Positions 26,918-36,343 are shown, numbered from the stretch's first letter. The stretch: DNA of 64,000 nt from Arthrobacter sp. 35W (GCF_000482545.1 NZ_KI519455.1:682001-746000), one strand, 5' to 3'. Numbers and translations are program-made. Notes: a model not told the origin generated them from the sequence alone.

Positions 26918-28450
26918 TTAGTCCTGGAAGTACTCGATCTCGGCGCCGATGGTGTTCAGGCGCTCGGCGAGGTCTTCGTAGCCGCGCTCGATCACGTAGA
27001 TGTTGCGCAGCTCGGAGGTGCCCTTGGCGGCCAGCATGGCCAGCAGGATGCAGGCGGCAGGGCGCAGGGCCGGCGGGCAGCCGATCTCCGCGGCACGCCA
27101 GGCCACCGGGCCGGTGATGTCGATGCGGTGCGGATCCAGCAGGCGCACGCGCCCGCCCAGGCGGTTCAGCTCCGTCAGGTAGATGGCACGGTTCTCGTAG
27201 ACCCAGTCGTGGATCAGCGTGGTGCCCTCGGCCATGGAGGCGATGACGGCGAAGAACGGCAGGTTGTCGATGTTCAGGCCCGGGAACGGCATCGGGTGGA
27301 TCTTGTCCGTGGCGGCCTTGAGCGTGGACGGCAGCGTGGTGATGTCCACCAGGCGGGTGTGGCCGTTGTGCGCACGGTACTCGGCGGACTTGATGTACTT
27401 GAAGCCCATCTGCTCCAGCACCTTGAGCTCGATCTCCATGAACTCGATCGGCACGCGCTTGATGGTCACCTGGCTCTTGGTGACGATGCCGGCGGTGATC
27501 AGGCTCATGGCCTCGATCGGATCCTCCGACGGCGAGTACTCGATATCGACGTCGATGCGGGACTTGCCGGTGATGGTCAGCGTGGTGCTGCCGATGCCCT
27601 CGACGGTGACGCCCAGACCCTGCAGGTAGAAGCAGAGGTCCTGGACCATGTAGTTGGGGCTGGCGTTGCGGATCACGGTGGTGCCCTCGCGGTGCGCGGC
27701 GGCCATGATGGCGTTCTCCGTGACGGTGTCCCCGCGCTCGGTCAGCACAAAGGTGCGGTCCTCGGCGTCGCTCTCGGGGGCCTGCACGCCGTAGAAGCCC
27801 GCGTGGGCCGTGACGTCCAGGCCGAATTCGCGCAGAGCCTGCATGTGCGGCTCCACGGTGCGCGTGCCCAGGTCGCAGCCGCCGGCGTAGGGGATGCGGT
27901 AGCTGGTGGACTCGTCCAGCAGCGGGCCCAGCAGCATGATGACGCTGCGGGTGCGGCGGGCCGCCTCCACGTCCATGGAGTCCAGGTCCAGCACGGCCGG
28001 GCGGCGGATCTGCAGATCGGAGGCGTTCAGCCAGGTGCACTCGACGCCGATGGACGTCAGCAGCTCCACGATGCGGTTGACCTCTTCGATGCGGGCCAGA
28101 CGGCGCAGCGTGGTGGTGCCGCGGTTGATCAGCGAGGCGCAGAGCAGGGCGACGCCGGCATTCTTGGAGGAATTGACGTCCACGCTGCCGGAGAGTTCAC
28201 GGCCGCCGACGACGCGCAGGTGCGTGACCTGCTTCTTGAGGCCGCTGCCCACGCTGACGATGCTGCGGCCAAAGATGGTCTCCATGCGCTGGATCATCTT
28301 CAGACTGACGTTCTGCTTGCCCTGCTCCATCCGGGCCACAGCACTTTGGCTGGTGCCCAGTTCCGCAGCGAGCCGCCCTTGCGTCCAACCCTTGTCCGAA
28401 CGTGCGTCCCGGACCAGGACTCCTACGGTTTCTGCAGCCTCTTGAGTCAT
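26918..28450 (-). CDS. murA: UDP-N-acetylglucosamine 1-carboxyvinyltransferase (MurA) with N-terminal XRE helix-turn-helix
   Basis: The 510-residue protein has two parts. Residues ~8-65 form an XRE/Cro helix-turn-helix (WTQGRLAAELGTSQSAVARMEQG). Residues ~75-510 form a complete MurA/EPSP-synthase fold, starting LRVVGGRELSGSVDVNSSKNA. The catalytic Cys is kept in YAGGCDLGTR, the site that fosfomycin alkylates in MurA. MurA adds enolpyruvate from PEP to UDP-GlcNAc, the first step of peptidoglycan synthesis. ATG 28450 is chosen because TATAAA lies 7 bp upstream. A 21-bp palindrome upstream could be bound by its own HTH. Confidence 0.92.
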   Translation of the reverse strand: MTQEAAETVGVLVRDARSDKGWTQGRLAAELGTSQSAVARMEQGKQNVSLKMIQRMETIFGRSIVSVGSGLKKQVTHLRVVGGRELSGSVDVNSSKNAGVALLCASLINRGTTTLRRLARIEEVNRIVELLTSIGVECTWLNASDLQIRRPAVLDLDSMDVEAARRTRSVIMLLGPLLDESTSYRIPYAGGCDLGTRTVEPHMQALREFGLDVTAHAGFYGVQAPESDAEDRTFVLTERGDTVTENAIMAAAHREGTTVIRNASPNYMVQDLCFYLQGLGVTVEGIGSTTLTITGKSRIDVDIEYSPSEDPIEAMSLITAGIVTKSQVTIKRVPIEFMEIELKVLEQMGFKYIKSAEYRAHNGHTRLVDITTLPSTLKAATDKIHPMPFPGLNIDNLPFFAVIASMAEGTTLIHDWVYENRAIYLTELNRLGGRVRLLDPHRIDITGPVAWRAAEIGCPPALRPAACILLAMLAAKGTSELRNIYVIERGYEDLAERLNTIGAEIEYFQD

Positions 28451-28457
28451 AAGCACT

Positions 28458-28493
28458 TTTATATCACGGAAAGCATATTCGGCGCGAAAATGC
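28458..28493 (-). promoter_or_regulatory. murA promoter (-10 box) and palindromic operator candidate
   Basis: On the minus strand, TATAAA (28458-28463) lies 7 bp before ATG 28450, giving a leaderless transcript. Upstream, GCATATTCGGCGCGAAAATGC (28473-28493) is a palindrome with 8 of 10 paired positions, in the spacer/-35 region. A palindrome here next to a gene with its own XRE domain suggests autoregulation. The rest of the 28494-28682 stretch holds no gene that I can support. Confidence 0.5.
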
Positions 28494-28682
28494 GGCGATT
28501 CTCACAAGATGTGGACAATTTGTCGGGAATTTATCCGACTGGTGCGATATTTGCACAGTGGCCGGTGCCCAAAAAGAGGGCCGAGCCACACGGCGGGCAC
28601 CCGCTACCAACTATATGCCCGCAGCCGTGCGGCAGAATCGCACCGGCCCCCGCCACGCCGCGTCCAAACCCCCGGGCACAGG

Positions 28683-28719
28683 CGATGGGGCCCGGATCAC
28701 GTCGATCCGGGCCCCATCG
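28683..28719. terminator. Hairpin terminator of the sugar ABC transporter operon
   Basis: A 16-bp perfect stem (CGATGGGGCCCGGATC and complement) with a 5-nt ACGTC loop lies ~38 bp beyond the stop of the substrate-binding protein gene (minus strand). Confidence 0.85.
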
Positions 28720-28756
28720 TGGTGGACATGGTGCCGGGCGGCAAGCCCGCCAACAG

Positions 28757-29854
28757 CTACTTGGTCAGCGGGCCAAGGATCTTGTCATTGGCGTACTGCT
28801 GGGCCGCGTTGGCCTTGGTGACAATCTGGGGAACCAGCAGGAATGCCGGAACAACCTTCGTGCCGTTGTTGTAGGAGGTGGGGTCGTTGATCTCCGGCGT
28901 CTTGCCGGCCTGCAGGTCCTGCACCATCTGGATGGAGTGCTTGACCAGTGCCGTGGTGTCCTTGTTGATGGTGGAGTACTGTTCTCCGGCCATGATGGAC
29001 TTGACGGACTCAACCTCGGAATCCTGGCCGGTGACGGTCGGGATCGGCTTGCCGGCGGCCTTCACCGAGGTGATGACCGCGCGGGCGAGGGTGTCATTGG
29101 GAGACAGGACGCCGTCCAGTTCCGTGCTCGTGTAGTTGCCGGCCAGCAGGGTGTCCATGCGCTTCTGGGCGTTCTCCGCCTTCCAGCCCTGGGTCACGGC
29201 CTGCTCGAAGGTCTTCTGGCCGGAGACGACGACGAGCGTTCCGTCGTCGATCTTGGGCTGGAGGACGTTCATGGCTCCATCGAAGAACACCTTGGCATTG
29301 GCGTCATCGGGCGATCCGGCAAAGAGCTCGACGTTGTACGGTCCGGCGGCCTTCTTCGCCTTCATGCCGTCCAGCAGGGCCTGGCCCTGCAGCTGGCCGA
29401 CCTTGTAGTTGTCGTAGGCCACGTAGTAGTCGACGTTTGCGGTGTTCAGCAGCAGCCGGTCGTAGGCGATGATGACAGCGCCGGCGTCCTTGGCCTGCTG
29501 GAGCTGGGTGCCCAGCTGGGCGCCGTCGATGGCACCGACAATGATGACCTTTGCGCCATTGGTGATCATCGAGCTGATCTGGTTCTGCTGCTCGCTCACG
29601 CCACCGTTGGCGAACTGGACGCTCGGCTTGAAGCCGGCGGAGGTGAGTCCGTCATTGAACAACCCCTCGGCCAACACCCAGTTTTCACTGGTTTTCTGCG
29701 GCAGGGCCACACCAATGGTGGCATCCTTGGCGAATCCAGCGGCGGTGGTTGCGCCCCCGCCGGACGGTTCTGAACGGCCGCAGCCCGTGAGGGCAAGGGC
29801 GGAAATAGCAGCGACAGCAGCCAGCGCCTTTGCCGTCTTGTTGAACTTCAACAT
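28757..29854 (-). CDS. Sugar ABC transporter substrate-binding lipoprotein (XylF/ChvE-like)
   Basis: The 365-residue protein has a lipoprotein signal peptide (ALTGCG lipobox near residue 22). The periplasmic-binding-protein type 1 fold follows: TIGVALPQKTSENWVLAEG, VIIVGAIDGAQLG, VIIAYDRLLLNT, and VTGQDSEVESVKSI. These segments resemble xylose-, arabinose- or multiple-sugar-binding ChvE/XylF proteins. Being Gram-positive, it would be membrane-anchored. ATG 29854 begins the signal peptide. It follows the permease gene by 61 bp. The sugar is probably a pentose or related monosaccharide, inferred from family only. Confidence 0.88.
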   Translation of the reverse strand: MLKFNKTAKALAAVAAISALALTGCGRSEPSGGGATTAAGFAKDATIGVALPQKTSENWVLAEGLFNDGLTSAGFKPSVQFANGGVSEQQNQISSMITNGAKVIIVGAIDGAQLGTQLQQAKDAGAVIIAYDRLLLNTANVDYYVAYDNYKVGQLQGQALLDGMKAKKAAGPYNVELFAGSPDDANAKVFFDGAMNVLQPKIDDGTLVVVSGQKTFEQAVTQGWKAENAQKRMDTLLAGNYTSTELDGVLSPNDTLARAVITSVKAAGKPIPTVTGQDSEVESVKSIMAGEQYSTINKDTTALVKHSIQMVQDLQAGKTPEINDPTSYNNGTKVVPAFLLVPQIVTKANAAQQYANDKILGPLTK

Positions 29855-29915
29855 GATGATCGCTTTCTCTTCAAGGGATGGTGCTTTGTCGTAGAGATGG
29901 TTGGAATCGGGATTG

Positions 29916-31202
29916 TCAGGAGTCCTGCTTGATGACTTCCGTGGTGGTGTTCGGCAGTACATCGGCAGTGGTTTCAGGGGCCGGCGGCTTGTTCCTGCCG
30001 CCGAAATTCCGGGTCATCAGGCCGATCAGGGACGGGCGGCCCTGGGTCTTGTTGTAGACGTCGATGGCGACGGCGGCCAGCAGCACCAGACCCTTGATGA
30101 TCTGGGTCAGGTCGGCGCCGACGCTGAGCAGCTGGAGGCCGTTGTTCAGCATGGCCATCACCAGGCCACCGATCATGGAGCCGACGACGGTTCCCACGCC
30201 ACCGCTGACGGCGGCGCCACCGATGAAGACGGCGGCAATCGCGTCGAGTTCCCAGCCGACGCCGTCGGACGGGCCGGAACCTGTGGAACGGGCCACGAAG
30301 ATCATGCCGGCCAGGCCGGCCAGGATCGACATGTTCATGATGACCAGGAAGTTGACCTTCTTGCTCTGGACACCGGAGAGCTCGGCAGCGTGGCGGTTGC
30401 CACCCACCGCGTAGATGTGGCGGCCGATGACTGTCTTGGCGGAGATGAATCCGTAGATCAGCACCAGGGCGCCCAGAATGATGCCGGGGACGGGGAAGGA
30501 GGTGCCGGGGCGGCCGGTGGCGAAGAGGTAGGTGGCGTAGAGGACGACGGCGCCAATCAGGACGACCTTGACGACCGAGACCCACAGCGGCACGGTGTCC
30601 ATGCCGAACTTTGCCGCGGTCCGCCGGGCGCGGATCTCACCCCACACGACGGCAGCAACCAGCAGCAGGCCCAGCAGCAGGGTGAGGTTGTTGAAGCCGG
30701 TGTCAGGGCCAACCTCCGGCAGGTAGCCGGCGCCGAGGAACTGGAAGTCCTTGCTGACCGGAACCGTGTTGGAGTGGCCAAAGTACTGGTTGGCGCCGCG
30801 GAAGAGGAGCATGCCCGCCAGCGTCACGATGAAGGCAGGGATGCCCACGAAGGCAACCCAGAAGCCCTGCCACGCCCCGATCAGGGCGCCCAGGACAAGA
30901 CCCACCAGCACACCGACGTACCAGGGCAGGTTCCAGTCCCGCATGGTCAGGGCGACGACGATGCCCACGAAGGCGGCGACGGAACCCACGGACAGGTCGA
31001 TGTGTCCGGCGATGATGACCAGCACCATGCCTATGGCCAGGATCAGCACATAGGCATTGCCGCTGATGAGGTTTTGGAGGTTGAAGGACGTCAGCGTGCG
31101 TCCCTCGGTCCGCCATTGGAAGAACAGTGTCAGGATGATGAGGGCAAAAATCATGCCGAACTGCCGGAGGTCGCCTCCGAAGATCTGTCTGATGGATTTC
31201 AT
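29916..31202 (-). CDS. Monosaccharide ABC transporter permease (XylH/GguB-like)
   Basis: The 428-residue protein has about ten to twelve membrane helices, from RQFGMIFALIILTLFFQWRT to LVLLAAVAIDVY. The BPD_transp_2 conserved segments are IIAGHIDLSVGSVAAFVG, WVAFVGIPAFIVTLAGMLLFRG, YAVGGNRHAAELSGV, and AAVFIGGAAVSGGVG. The length exceeds the usual ~330 residues because of an extra central segment, as in XylH/GguB proteins. It lies between the ATPase (57 bp) and the binding protein. It forms the channel for sugar import. Confidence 0.9.
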   Translation of the reverse strand: MKSIRQIFGGDLRQFGMIFALIILTLFFQWRTEGRTLTSFNLQNLISGNAYVLILAIGMVLVIIAGHIDLSVGSVAAFVGIVVALTMRDWNLPWYVGVLVGLVLGALIGAWQGFWVAFVGIPAFIVTLAGMLLFRGANQYFGHSNTVPVSKDFQFLGAGYLPEVGPDTGFNNLTLLLGLLLVAAVVWGEIRARRTAAKFGMDTVPLWVSVVKVVLIGAVVLYATYLFATGRPGTSFPVPGIILGALVLIYGFISAKTVIGRHIYAVGGNRHAAELSGVQSKKVNFLVIMNMSILAGLAGMIFVARSTGSGPSDGVGWELDAIAAVFIGGAAVSGGVGTVVGSMIGGLVMAMLNNGLQLLSVGADLTQIIKGLVLLAAVAIDVYNKTQGRPSLIGLMTRNFGGRNKPPAPETTADVLPNTTTEVIKQDS

Positions 31203-31259
31203 TGAAGTTCCTTGGGTTTGGAAGCCGGGTGCGGGGAGTCGTTGTTGCGAGCCACGCTG

Positions 31260-32804
31260 TTAGGCAGTCTTCTTTTTTGCTGTCATGAGTTTCATCAGGC
31301 TCTCTTGGCTGGCCTCGCCCTTGGGCAGGACGCCAGTGACGGATCCTTCGAAAATGGTGTAGATGCGGTCCGAGAGGCCCAGCAGTTCGGGAAGCTCGGA
31401 GGAGATCACGATGACGCCCTTCCCCTGGTTGGCCAGGCGTTGGATGATGCCGTAGATCTCGTATTTGGCGCCGACGTCGATGCCCCGGGTGGGCTCGTCG
31501 AGGATAAGCAGGTCCGGGTCGGTGAACATCCACTTGGCGAGCACCACCTTCTGCTGGTTTCCACCGGAGAGCTTGGCCACTCCCTCATCGACGCTGGGGG
31601 TCTTGGTGCGCAGCTGCTTGCGGTAGTCCTCGGCGACGGCGTACTCCTCCTCTTCGCTGACGACAAAGTTGTGCGTGATCTTGTGGAGCGCGGCCGACAC
31701 GGTGGTGGCCTTGATGTCGTCCAAAAGGTTCAGGCCCAGGGACTTCCTGTCCTCGGTGACGTAGCCCAATCCGGCGTCGATGGCCTGGGGAACGTTGCGG
31801 AGGGTGACCTCCTTGCCGTCCTTGATGATCTGCCCGGAAATGTAGCGGCCATAGGAACGGCCAAAGATGGACCGGGCCAGTTCGGTGCGGCCGGCCCCCA
31901 TGAGGCCGGCGAAACCGACGATTTCGCCGCGGCGGACATTGAACGCCGATCCCTTGCAGACCAATCGGTCGGCCACCTGCGGGTGGCCCACTGTCCAGTC
32001 CTTGACCTCGAAGAAGACCTCGCCGATCTTGGGTTCATGGTCAGGGAAGCGGGATTCGAGCGTCCGCCCGACCATTCCCTTGATGATCCTGTCCTCGTCA
32101 ACGCCGTCGGCGGCCACATTCAGCGTTTCGATGGTCTTGCCGTCGCGGATGATGGTGATTGAATCCGCAACTGCCTCGATCTCGTTGAGCTTGTGGGAAA
32201 TCATGATCGAACTGATGCCCTTGCCCTTGAGGCCGCGGATCAAATCCAGCAGGTGCTGGGAATCCGACTCGTTCAACGCTGCGGTGGGCTCGTCCAGAAT
32301 CAACAGCCTCACGGACTTGTTCAAGGCCTTGGCGATCTCCACCAGCTGCTGCTTGCCGACGCCGATTTCCTTCACCGGAGTGTCGGGGTCATCCGACAGA
32401 CCCACCCGGGCCAGCAGCTCCAAGGTGCGCTGGCGGGCTTCGTTCCAGTTGATGATGCCAAAGCGGGTGGGTTCATTGCCAAGGAAGATGTTCTCGGTGA
32501 TCGACAGTTCAGGGATCAGCGCCAGTTCCTGGTGGATGATGACGATGCCGGACGCCTCGGAAGCCCGGATGTCCTTGAACTCGCAGACCTGCCCCTGGTA
32601 GACGATCTCGCCGTCGTAGGTTCCGTAGGGGTATACGCCGGAGAGCACTTTCATAAGGGTCGACTTTCCGGCGCCGTTTTCCCCGCAGATCGCGTGGATT
32701 TCATCGGCCCGGACGGTAAGGGAAACATCGGAGAGTGCCTTGACTCCGGGAAATTCCTTGGTGATCGAGCGCATCTCCAGAATCACTGGGTGGGTGGATG
32801 CCAT
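31260..32804 (-). CDS. Monosaccharide ABC transporter ATP-binding protein, two ABC domains (XylG/GguA-like)
   Basis: The 514-residue protein has two tandem ABC modules. The first has Walker [16 protein letters not shown], signature [18 protein letters not shown] and Walker [16 protein letters not shown]. The second has a degenerate Walker A ([10 protein letters not shown]), signature [16 protein letters not shown] and Walker [13 protein letters not shown]. Such asymmetry is normal for RbsA/XylG-type proteins. ATG 32804 follows TTGGAGG, which itself overlaps an in-frame TTG. It is first in the operon, downstream of the ROK repressor gene by 160 bp. Confidence 0.93.
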   Translation of the reverse strand: MASTHPVILEMRSITKEFPGVKALSDVSLTVRADEIHAICGENGAGKSTLMKVLSGVYPYGTYDGEIVYQGQVCEFKDIRASEASGIVIIHQELALIPELSITENIFLGNEPTRFGIINWNEARQRTLELLARVGLSDDPDTPVKEIGVGKQQLVEIAKALNKSVRLLILDEPTAALNESDSQHLLDLIRGLKGKGISSIMISHKLNEIEAVADSITIIRDGKTIETLNVAADGVDEDRIIKGMVGRTLESRFPDHEPKIGEVFFEVKDWTVGHPQVADRLVCKGSAFNVRRGEIVGFAGLMGAGRTELARSIFGRSYGRYISGQIIKDGKEVTLRNVPQAIDAGLGYVTEDRKSLGLNLLDDIKATTVSAALHKITHNFVVSEEEEYAVAEDYRKQLRTKTPSVDEGVAKLSGGNQQKVVLAKWMFTDPDLLILDEPTRGIDVGAKYEIYGIIQRLANQGKGVIVISSELPELLGLSDRIYTIFEGSVTGVLPKGEASQESLMKLMTAKKKTA

Positions 32805-32902
32805 GCGGTAATTCGCCTCCAAGCTGACTACGTGTTTTGCCGGGATGCCGCCAAAACCAACCGCGCGGCGATCTGTGATGCACGCAACACGGGCTTGGAA
32901 AA

Positions 32903-32945
32903 AGTAAACGTGGAACTTGCCCTTGTCGTCAATGCTTTAACGCAT
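32903..32945 (-). promoter_or_regulatory. Sugar operon promoter with candidate ROK operator
   Basis: On the minus strand, TTGACG (32927-32932) and TTTACT (32903-32908) are separated by 18 bp. A dyad AATGCTTTAACGCAT (32931-32945) overlaps the -35 box. The related ATGCTTTGCGG string (34183-34193) overlaps the promoter of the repressor itself, so both may bind the ROK protein. Confidence 0.5.
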
Positions 32946-32964
32946 GAAGAAGATAACGACCTGA

Positions 32965-34161
32965 TTAACTTCTGCGGATGCCATGCTGCTGGAAGACCAG
33001 GGAGGCAGCCCCCAGCACCTCGGCCCGATCGCCCATGGAGGACATCACCAGCACAGTGGTTTCGCCAACCAGGGGGACCGCGTGGCGCAGCAGCCCGCGG
33101 CGGATCGGGGCCAGCAGGAGTTCCCCCAGACCCGCCAGCGGGCCGCCGACGACGATGACCTCGGGGTTGATCAGGTTTGCCACGTTGCCGATCGCCCGGC
33201 CGACCGCCAGGCCGGCGTCTTCCACCACCCGCAGCGTCGCGGCATCGCCCGCCAGGGCCCGTTCGACGATCTCCCCCACGCCCACGGGCCTCGGGGCGCC
33301 GCGGCTCAGCAGCTCGATCATGATGGCTGTCGATGCCACCGTTTCCAGGCAGCCGCGGTTGCCGCAGCGGCAGACGTGGCCGTGTTCGTTGATGGTGGCG
33401 TGGCCGATCTCCCCCGTCACGCCGACGTGGCCGTAGTAGGGAGCGCCGTTGAGGATGAGGCCGGACCCTATGCCACTGCCGATCTTGAGGAACATCAGGT
33501 TGCTGACGGCCGCGTGGGGCCCCCAGGTCACTTGCGCCAGGGCCCCCAGATTGGAGTCATTGTCGGCAAAAACCGGAAGATCCAGGGCCTCCTCCAACCG
33601 GTCGAGCAGGTTGATGCCCACCCATTCAGGCAGAATGGCGCCCTGCACCACTGTGCCGCTGCGGCTGTCGATGGGGCCGGGAATCCCGGCGCCGGCGCCC
33701 ACTATGGAGCGTCTGGACACATTGGCCTGGGCAAGCAGCCGTTCCAGCAGCTCTGCCGCAGCAGCGATGCCCTCCTCCGCATGGTGGCCAAGTGGGAGCC
33801 GGACGGAATCTTCGGCGACAATCTGGTGGCCCACTGTCGCCAGCACCACCCGCACGTGGGTGCGGCCAAAGTCTATGCCGACGGCGATGGCCCCATGACC
33901 GTCCAAGGCAACCGAGACGGCCCGGCGCCCCGAGCTCGTGGTGGGTTCCACCGTCACCAATCCATCACCCAGCATGCTCTTGACGATGTTGGACACGGTG
34001 GCAGTGGAGAGCCCGGTGATCCGTGACAGTTCCGCCTGGGTGGCTGGGCCCCCGCTGGCAAGTGCTTCGGTGATGCGGGTCCGATTGAGCTGCCGCAGGG
34101 CTGACTGGGACCCGGGCTGTCCGGGCCGGCTTTTCCTCACAACGGGTGCATCGGGGGCCAT
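32965..34161 (-). CDS. ROK-family transcriptional repressor (XylR/NagC type)
   Basis: The 398-residue protein has an N-terminal winged helix (about 20-75, ATQAELSRITGLSTATVSNIV) and a ROK sugar-kinase-like domain. The ROK signatures are VGIDFGRTHVRVVL, the FADNDSNLGALAQ segment, and the zinc motif CRCGNRGCLE. Members bind operators until a sugar releases them. It shares its strand with the sugar ABC transporter it precedes and is the likely repressor. ATG 34161 lies 7 bp after the -10 box CAAAGT (34169-34174), so the mRNA is nearly or fully leaderless. Confidence 0.9.
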   Translation of the reverse strand: MAPDAPVVRKSRPGQPGSQSALRQLNRTRITEALASGGPATQAELSRITGLSTATVSNIVKSMLGDGLVTVEPTTSSGRRAVSVALDGHGAIAVGIDFGRTHVRVVLATVGHQIVAEDSVRLPLGHHAEEGIAAAAELLERLLAQANVSRRSIVGAGAGIPGPIDSRSGTVVQGAILPEWVGINLLDRLEEALDLPVFADNDSNLGALAQVTWGPHAAVSNLMFLKIGSGIGSGLILNGAPYYGHVGVTGEIGHATINEHGHVCRCGNRGCLETVASTAIMIELLSRGAPRPVGVGEIVERALAGDAATLRVVEDAGLAVGRAIGNVANLINPEVIVVGGPLAGLGELLLAPIRRGLLRHAVPLVGETTVLVMSSMGDRAEVLGAASLVFQQHGIRRS

Positions 34162-34168
34162 ACCAAGA

Positions 34169-34197
34169 ACTTTGCATCATCGATGCTTTGCGGTCAA
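34169..34197 (-). promoter_or_regulatory. Promoter of the ROK repressor gene
   Basis: On the minus strand, TTGACC (34192-34197) and CAAAGT (34169-34174) are separated by 17 bp; the ATG follows 7 bp later. It overlaps ATGCTTTGCGG, related to the operator candidate of the sugar operon, which suggests autoregulation. Confidence 0.55.
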
Positions 34198-34274
34198 TAA
34201 GTTAATGCAATGCTGCCGGATTGTTGCGGGCGCTGTGGCGGCCCCGCGGCAATCGGCTGCGGGGCCGCCGTGGT

Positions 34275-35546
34275 TCAACCGAACAGTGGATCCAAGGTGG
34301 TTGCCACCTCGGTCCGGGCCACCATTCTGCCGCCCTTGAACACGATGCGTGCCGGGGCGCCCGCGGCCACGGCCTCTTCCAGGGAGGATGCACGGATGGC
34401 CATCAGGTCCGCCGGGAATCCGGGCGCCATGCGCACCTCGGGCAGGCCCATCGCCGTACGCGCGTGCGTGGATACGCACTCATAGGCGGTCCCCACCAGC
34501 AGGTGCCCGGCAGACACCAGCAAGGAGGCGGTTTCCATGGCGTCAATGCGCCCCATGGGGTTGAACGGGTCCCGCCAGTTGTCCCCGCCCGCGGCCACCG
34601 TGGCACCGGCGGACAGCAGGTCCTCCACCGCCGTCAGGCCGCGCGGCTTGCGGGTGGTGGTCTCGCGCCCCTGCAGGAAGAGGTTTGTCTGGGGAAGTGC
34701 GACGACGGAGATCCCAGCTTCTGCGATGAGCCGGGCCGTCTTGCGGGCCACCTCCGGCTCCTGCATGCCCAGGCTGACGCAGTGCGAGGCCGTCACCGGC
34801 CCGGCAAATCCGGAGGCCAGCACCCGTTCCGCGAGCTGCTGCAGGACAAAGGTGCCACCGTCCGTCGTCTCGTCAATGTGGACGTCGATGCCGCGGCCGT
34901 GATCGGCCGCCATGGCGAACAGTTCCGCAAGAGACGCCGTCGGGTCATCCTCCAGGGACGGGACGCCGCCCACCAGATCTGCACCAAGCGCCAGACTTTC
35001 GGCAAGGACGGCCCGGTTGGCCGCGCCGTCACGGCCGCCCACACCGCCGGCGAGCGCCACAATTTGAAGGTCAGCCAGGCCCGCCAACCGTCCGCGGAGT
35101 TCCACCAGGGCCCGCACCCCGGCCGTGCCGATCTCCTCCCGGCAGTCGACATGGGTGCGGACGGCCGTGTATCCGTGGGCGAGGGCCTCCCCCAGCGCCT
35201 TGAGTCCGCGCCGGCCGATGTCATCCCCCGTCATGGAGGGGTAGGCCTCAATGATCGCCGTGATGGCGCCGGCTAGATCCCCCGTGGCGTTGGTGACGCG
35301 GCTGCCCAGCAGTGCCTTGTCCAGATGCGCATGCGGCTCCACCGGGGACGGCAGCAGGAGGTAGCCCGCCAGATCCAGCTCGACTGCCGACACGCCCGCA
35401 TCCGGACCTCCGGCAGCGTGGACACCGGCGCCGGCCAACGGAACAACCCGTTCAATGAGGCCATTCTTCAGATAAACATCCGCCGTGGCGCCATCGGAAA
35501 GGGCCGCCGAGCGTAGGACAAAGGTATTCTCAAAAACACTGGTCAT
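34275..35546 (-). CDS. Cytosine-deaminase-like amidohydrolase (CodA family)
   Basis: The 423-residue amidohydrolase keeps the metal and catalytic residues of the CodA group: HAHLD (HxH) near residue 72, HIDET near residue 219, SHC near residue 258, and GGDNWRDPFNPMG near residue 320. CodA-family enzymes deaminate cytosine, creatinine or related cyclic amidines. The substrate here is unknown, but a nitrogen heterocycle fits the neighbouring island. It is divergent from the SDR-E1 operon, with a GntR-type site in between. ATG 35546 is the only start close to the family N-terminus. Confidence 0.82.
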   Translation of the reverse strand: MTSVFENTFVLRSAALSDGATADVYLKNGLIERVVPLAGAGVHAAGGPDAGVSAVELDLAGYLLLPSPVEPHAHLDKALLGSRVTNATGDLAGAITAIIEAYPSMTGDDIGRRGLKALGEALAHGYTAVRTHVDCREEIGTAGVRALVELRGRLAGLADLQIVALAGGVGGRDGAANRAVLAESLALGADLVGGVPSLEDDPTASLAELFAMAADHGRGIDVHIDETTDGGTFVLQQLAERVLASGFAGPVTASHCVSLGMQEPEVARKTARLIAEAGISVVALPQTNLFLQGRETTTRKPRGLTAVEDLLSAGATVAAGGDNWRDPFNPMGRIDAMETASLLVSAGHLLVGTAYECVSTHARTAMGLPEVRMAPGFPADLMAIRASSLEEAVAAGAPARIVFKGGRMVARTEVATTLDPLFG

Positions 35547-35569
35547 ACCACTACTGTAACTGGCATGAT

Positions 35570-35585
35570 GTAATACATGTCACAA
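35570..35585. promoter_or_regulatory. Candidate FadR-type GntR operator in the divergent promoter
   Basis: TGTAATACATGTCACA contains TGTA-A-TACA, the GT-N3-AC core seen in FadR-subfamily operators. The same 16-mer with one change (TGTAGTACATGTCACA) occurs upstream of the ABC transporter ATPase at 50363. It sits between the CodA-like and SDR genes, 33 bp before the SDR start. Confidence 0.55.
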
Positions 35586-35617
35586 GCAATGATGCATAAT
35601 TCCGAAGGGAGGTCCTC

Positions 35618-36343
35618 ATGAGGGGACTAGCCGATCGCCGTGTACTGATTACGGGAGCAGCAGGGGGAATCGGCGCGGCCATTGCGCGTCGATTGAGTGA
35701 AGAAGGGGCCATCGTCGCCCTCACCGATCTCACGGAGCCGGAATTGGGAATCAATGCCGGCTATGCGGGCAAGGCTGACATCTGCAGCTCGGCTGACCTG
35801 GCCAGGCTTGTGGGCGAAGTGAACGCCGCCATGGGCGGGATCGACGCCGTCGTCGCCGTCGCCGGCATCCAGGCCTCGGGCCCCACCCATGAACTGCCGG
35901 AGGAAACCTTCCGGAAGGTGCTGGACGTCAATGTGCTCGGGACGTTCCTGACCACCCAGGCGGTGATACCCCAGATGCTTGAGCAGGGCTCGGGCACCAT
36001 CCTGACGTTCGGCTCCACCGCGGCGGTGTGCGGCGCCCCGGAACTGGCCTCCTACGCCGCGGCCAAGGGCGCCATTCTGCAGTACACGCGGTCCATCGCC
36101 GTCGAGTACGCCGCCCGGGGCATCCGGGCGAACTGCATCTGCCCGGGTGGAACCATGACGCCGCTGCTGCGCCAGCTGAACGCCGAGCGTTCGGCGCCGG
36201 ACCACTTTGCGGCCAAGCACCCCATCGGCCGCTACGCCGAGCCGGACGAGATTGCCGCGGCCGCCGCTTTTCTGATTTCCGATGATGCCTCATTCGTTTT
36301 GGGCTCGGCCATGATGGTCGACGGCGGGTTCTCCGCCTCCTAG
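35618..36343 (+). CDS. Short-chain dehydrogenase/reductase
   Basis: The 241-residue classical SDR has the cofactor motif TGAAGGIGAAIARRL near residue 12, the NAD-preferring acidic DLTEPE after beta-2, catalytic Ser in FGSTAAV, YAAAK (YxxxK), and the C-terminal VDGGFSAS. The alcohol or ketone substrate cannot be predicted. ATG 35618 follows GGGAGGT. It starts an operon with the E1 dehydrogenase subunits, 43 bp before E1alpha, so it may make or use the 2-oxo acid or alpha-hydroxy intermediate that complex oxidises. Confidence 0.9.
   Translation: MRGLADRRVLITGAAGGIGAAIARRLSEEGAIVALTDLTEPELGINAGYAGKADICSSADLARLVGEVNAAMGGIDAVVAVAGIQASGPTHELPEETFRKVLDVNVLGTFLTTQAVIPQMLEQGSGTILTFGSTAAVCGAPELASYAAAKGAILQYTRSIAVEYAARGIRANCICPGGTMTPLLRQLNAERSAPDHFAAKHPIGRYAEPDEIAAAAAFLISDDASFVLGSAMMVDGGFSAS

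Noticed and set aside
26918-28450. Possible fosfomycin-resistant MurA lacking its catalytic Cys
   Set aside because: The Cys is present in YAGGCDLGTR, so there is no sequence sign of intrinsic resistance.
26807-29773. Very long open frame (about 990 codons) on the plus strand opposite murA and the sugar-binding protein gene
   Set aside because: It is antisense to two clear genes, has no family-like motifs, is rich in Gly, Asp, Val and His as GC-rich shadow frames are, and spans terminators.
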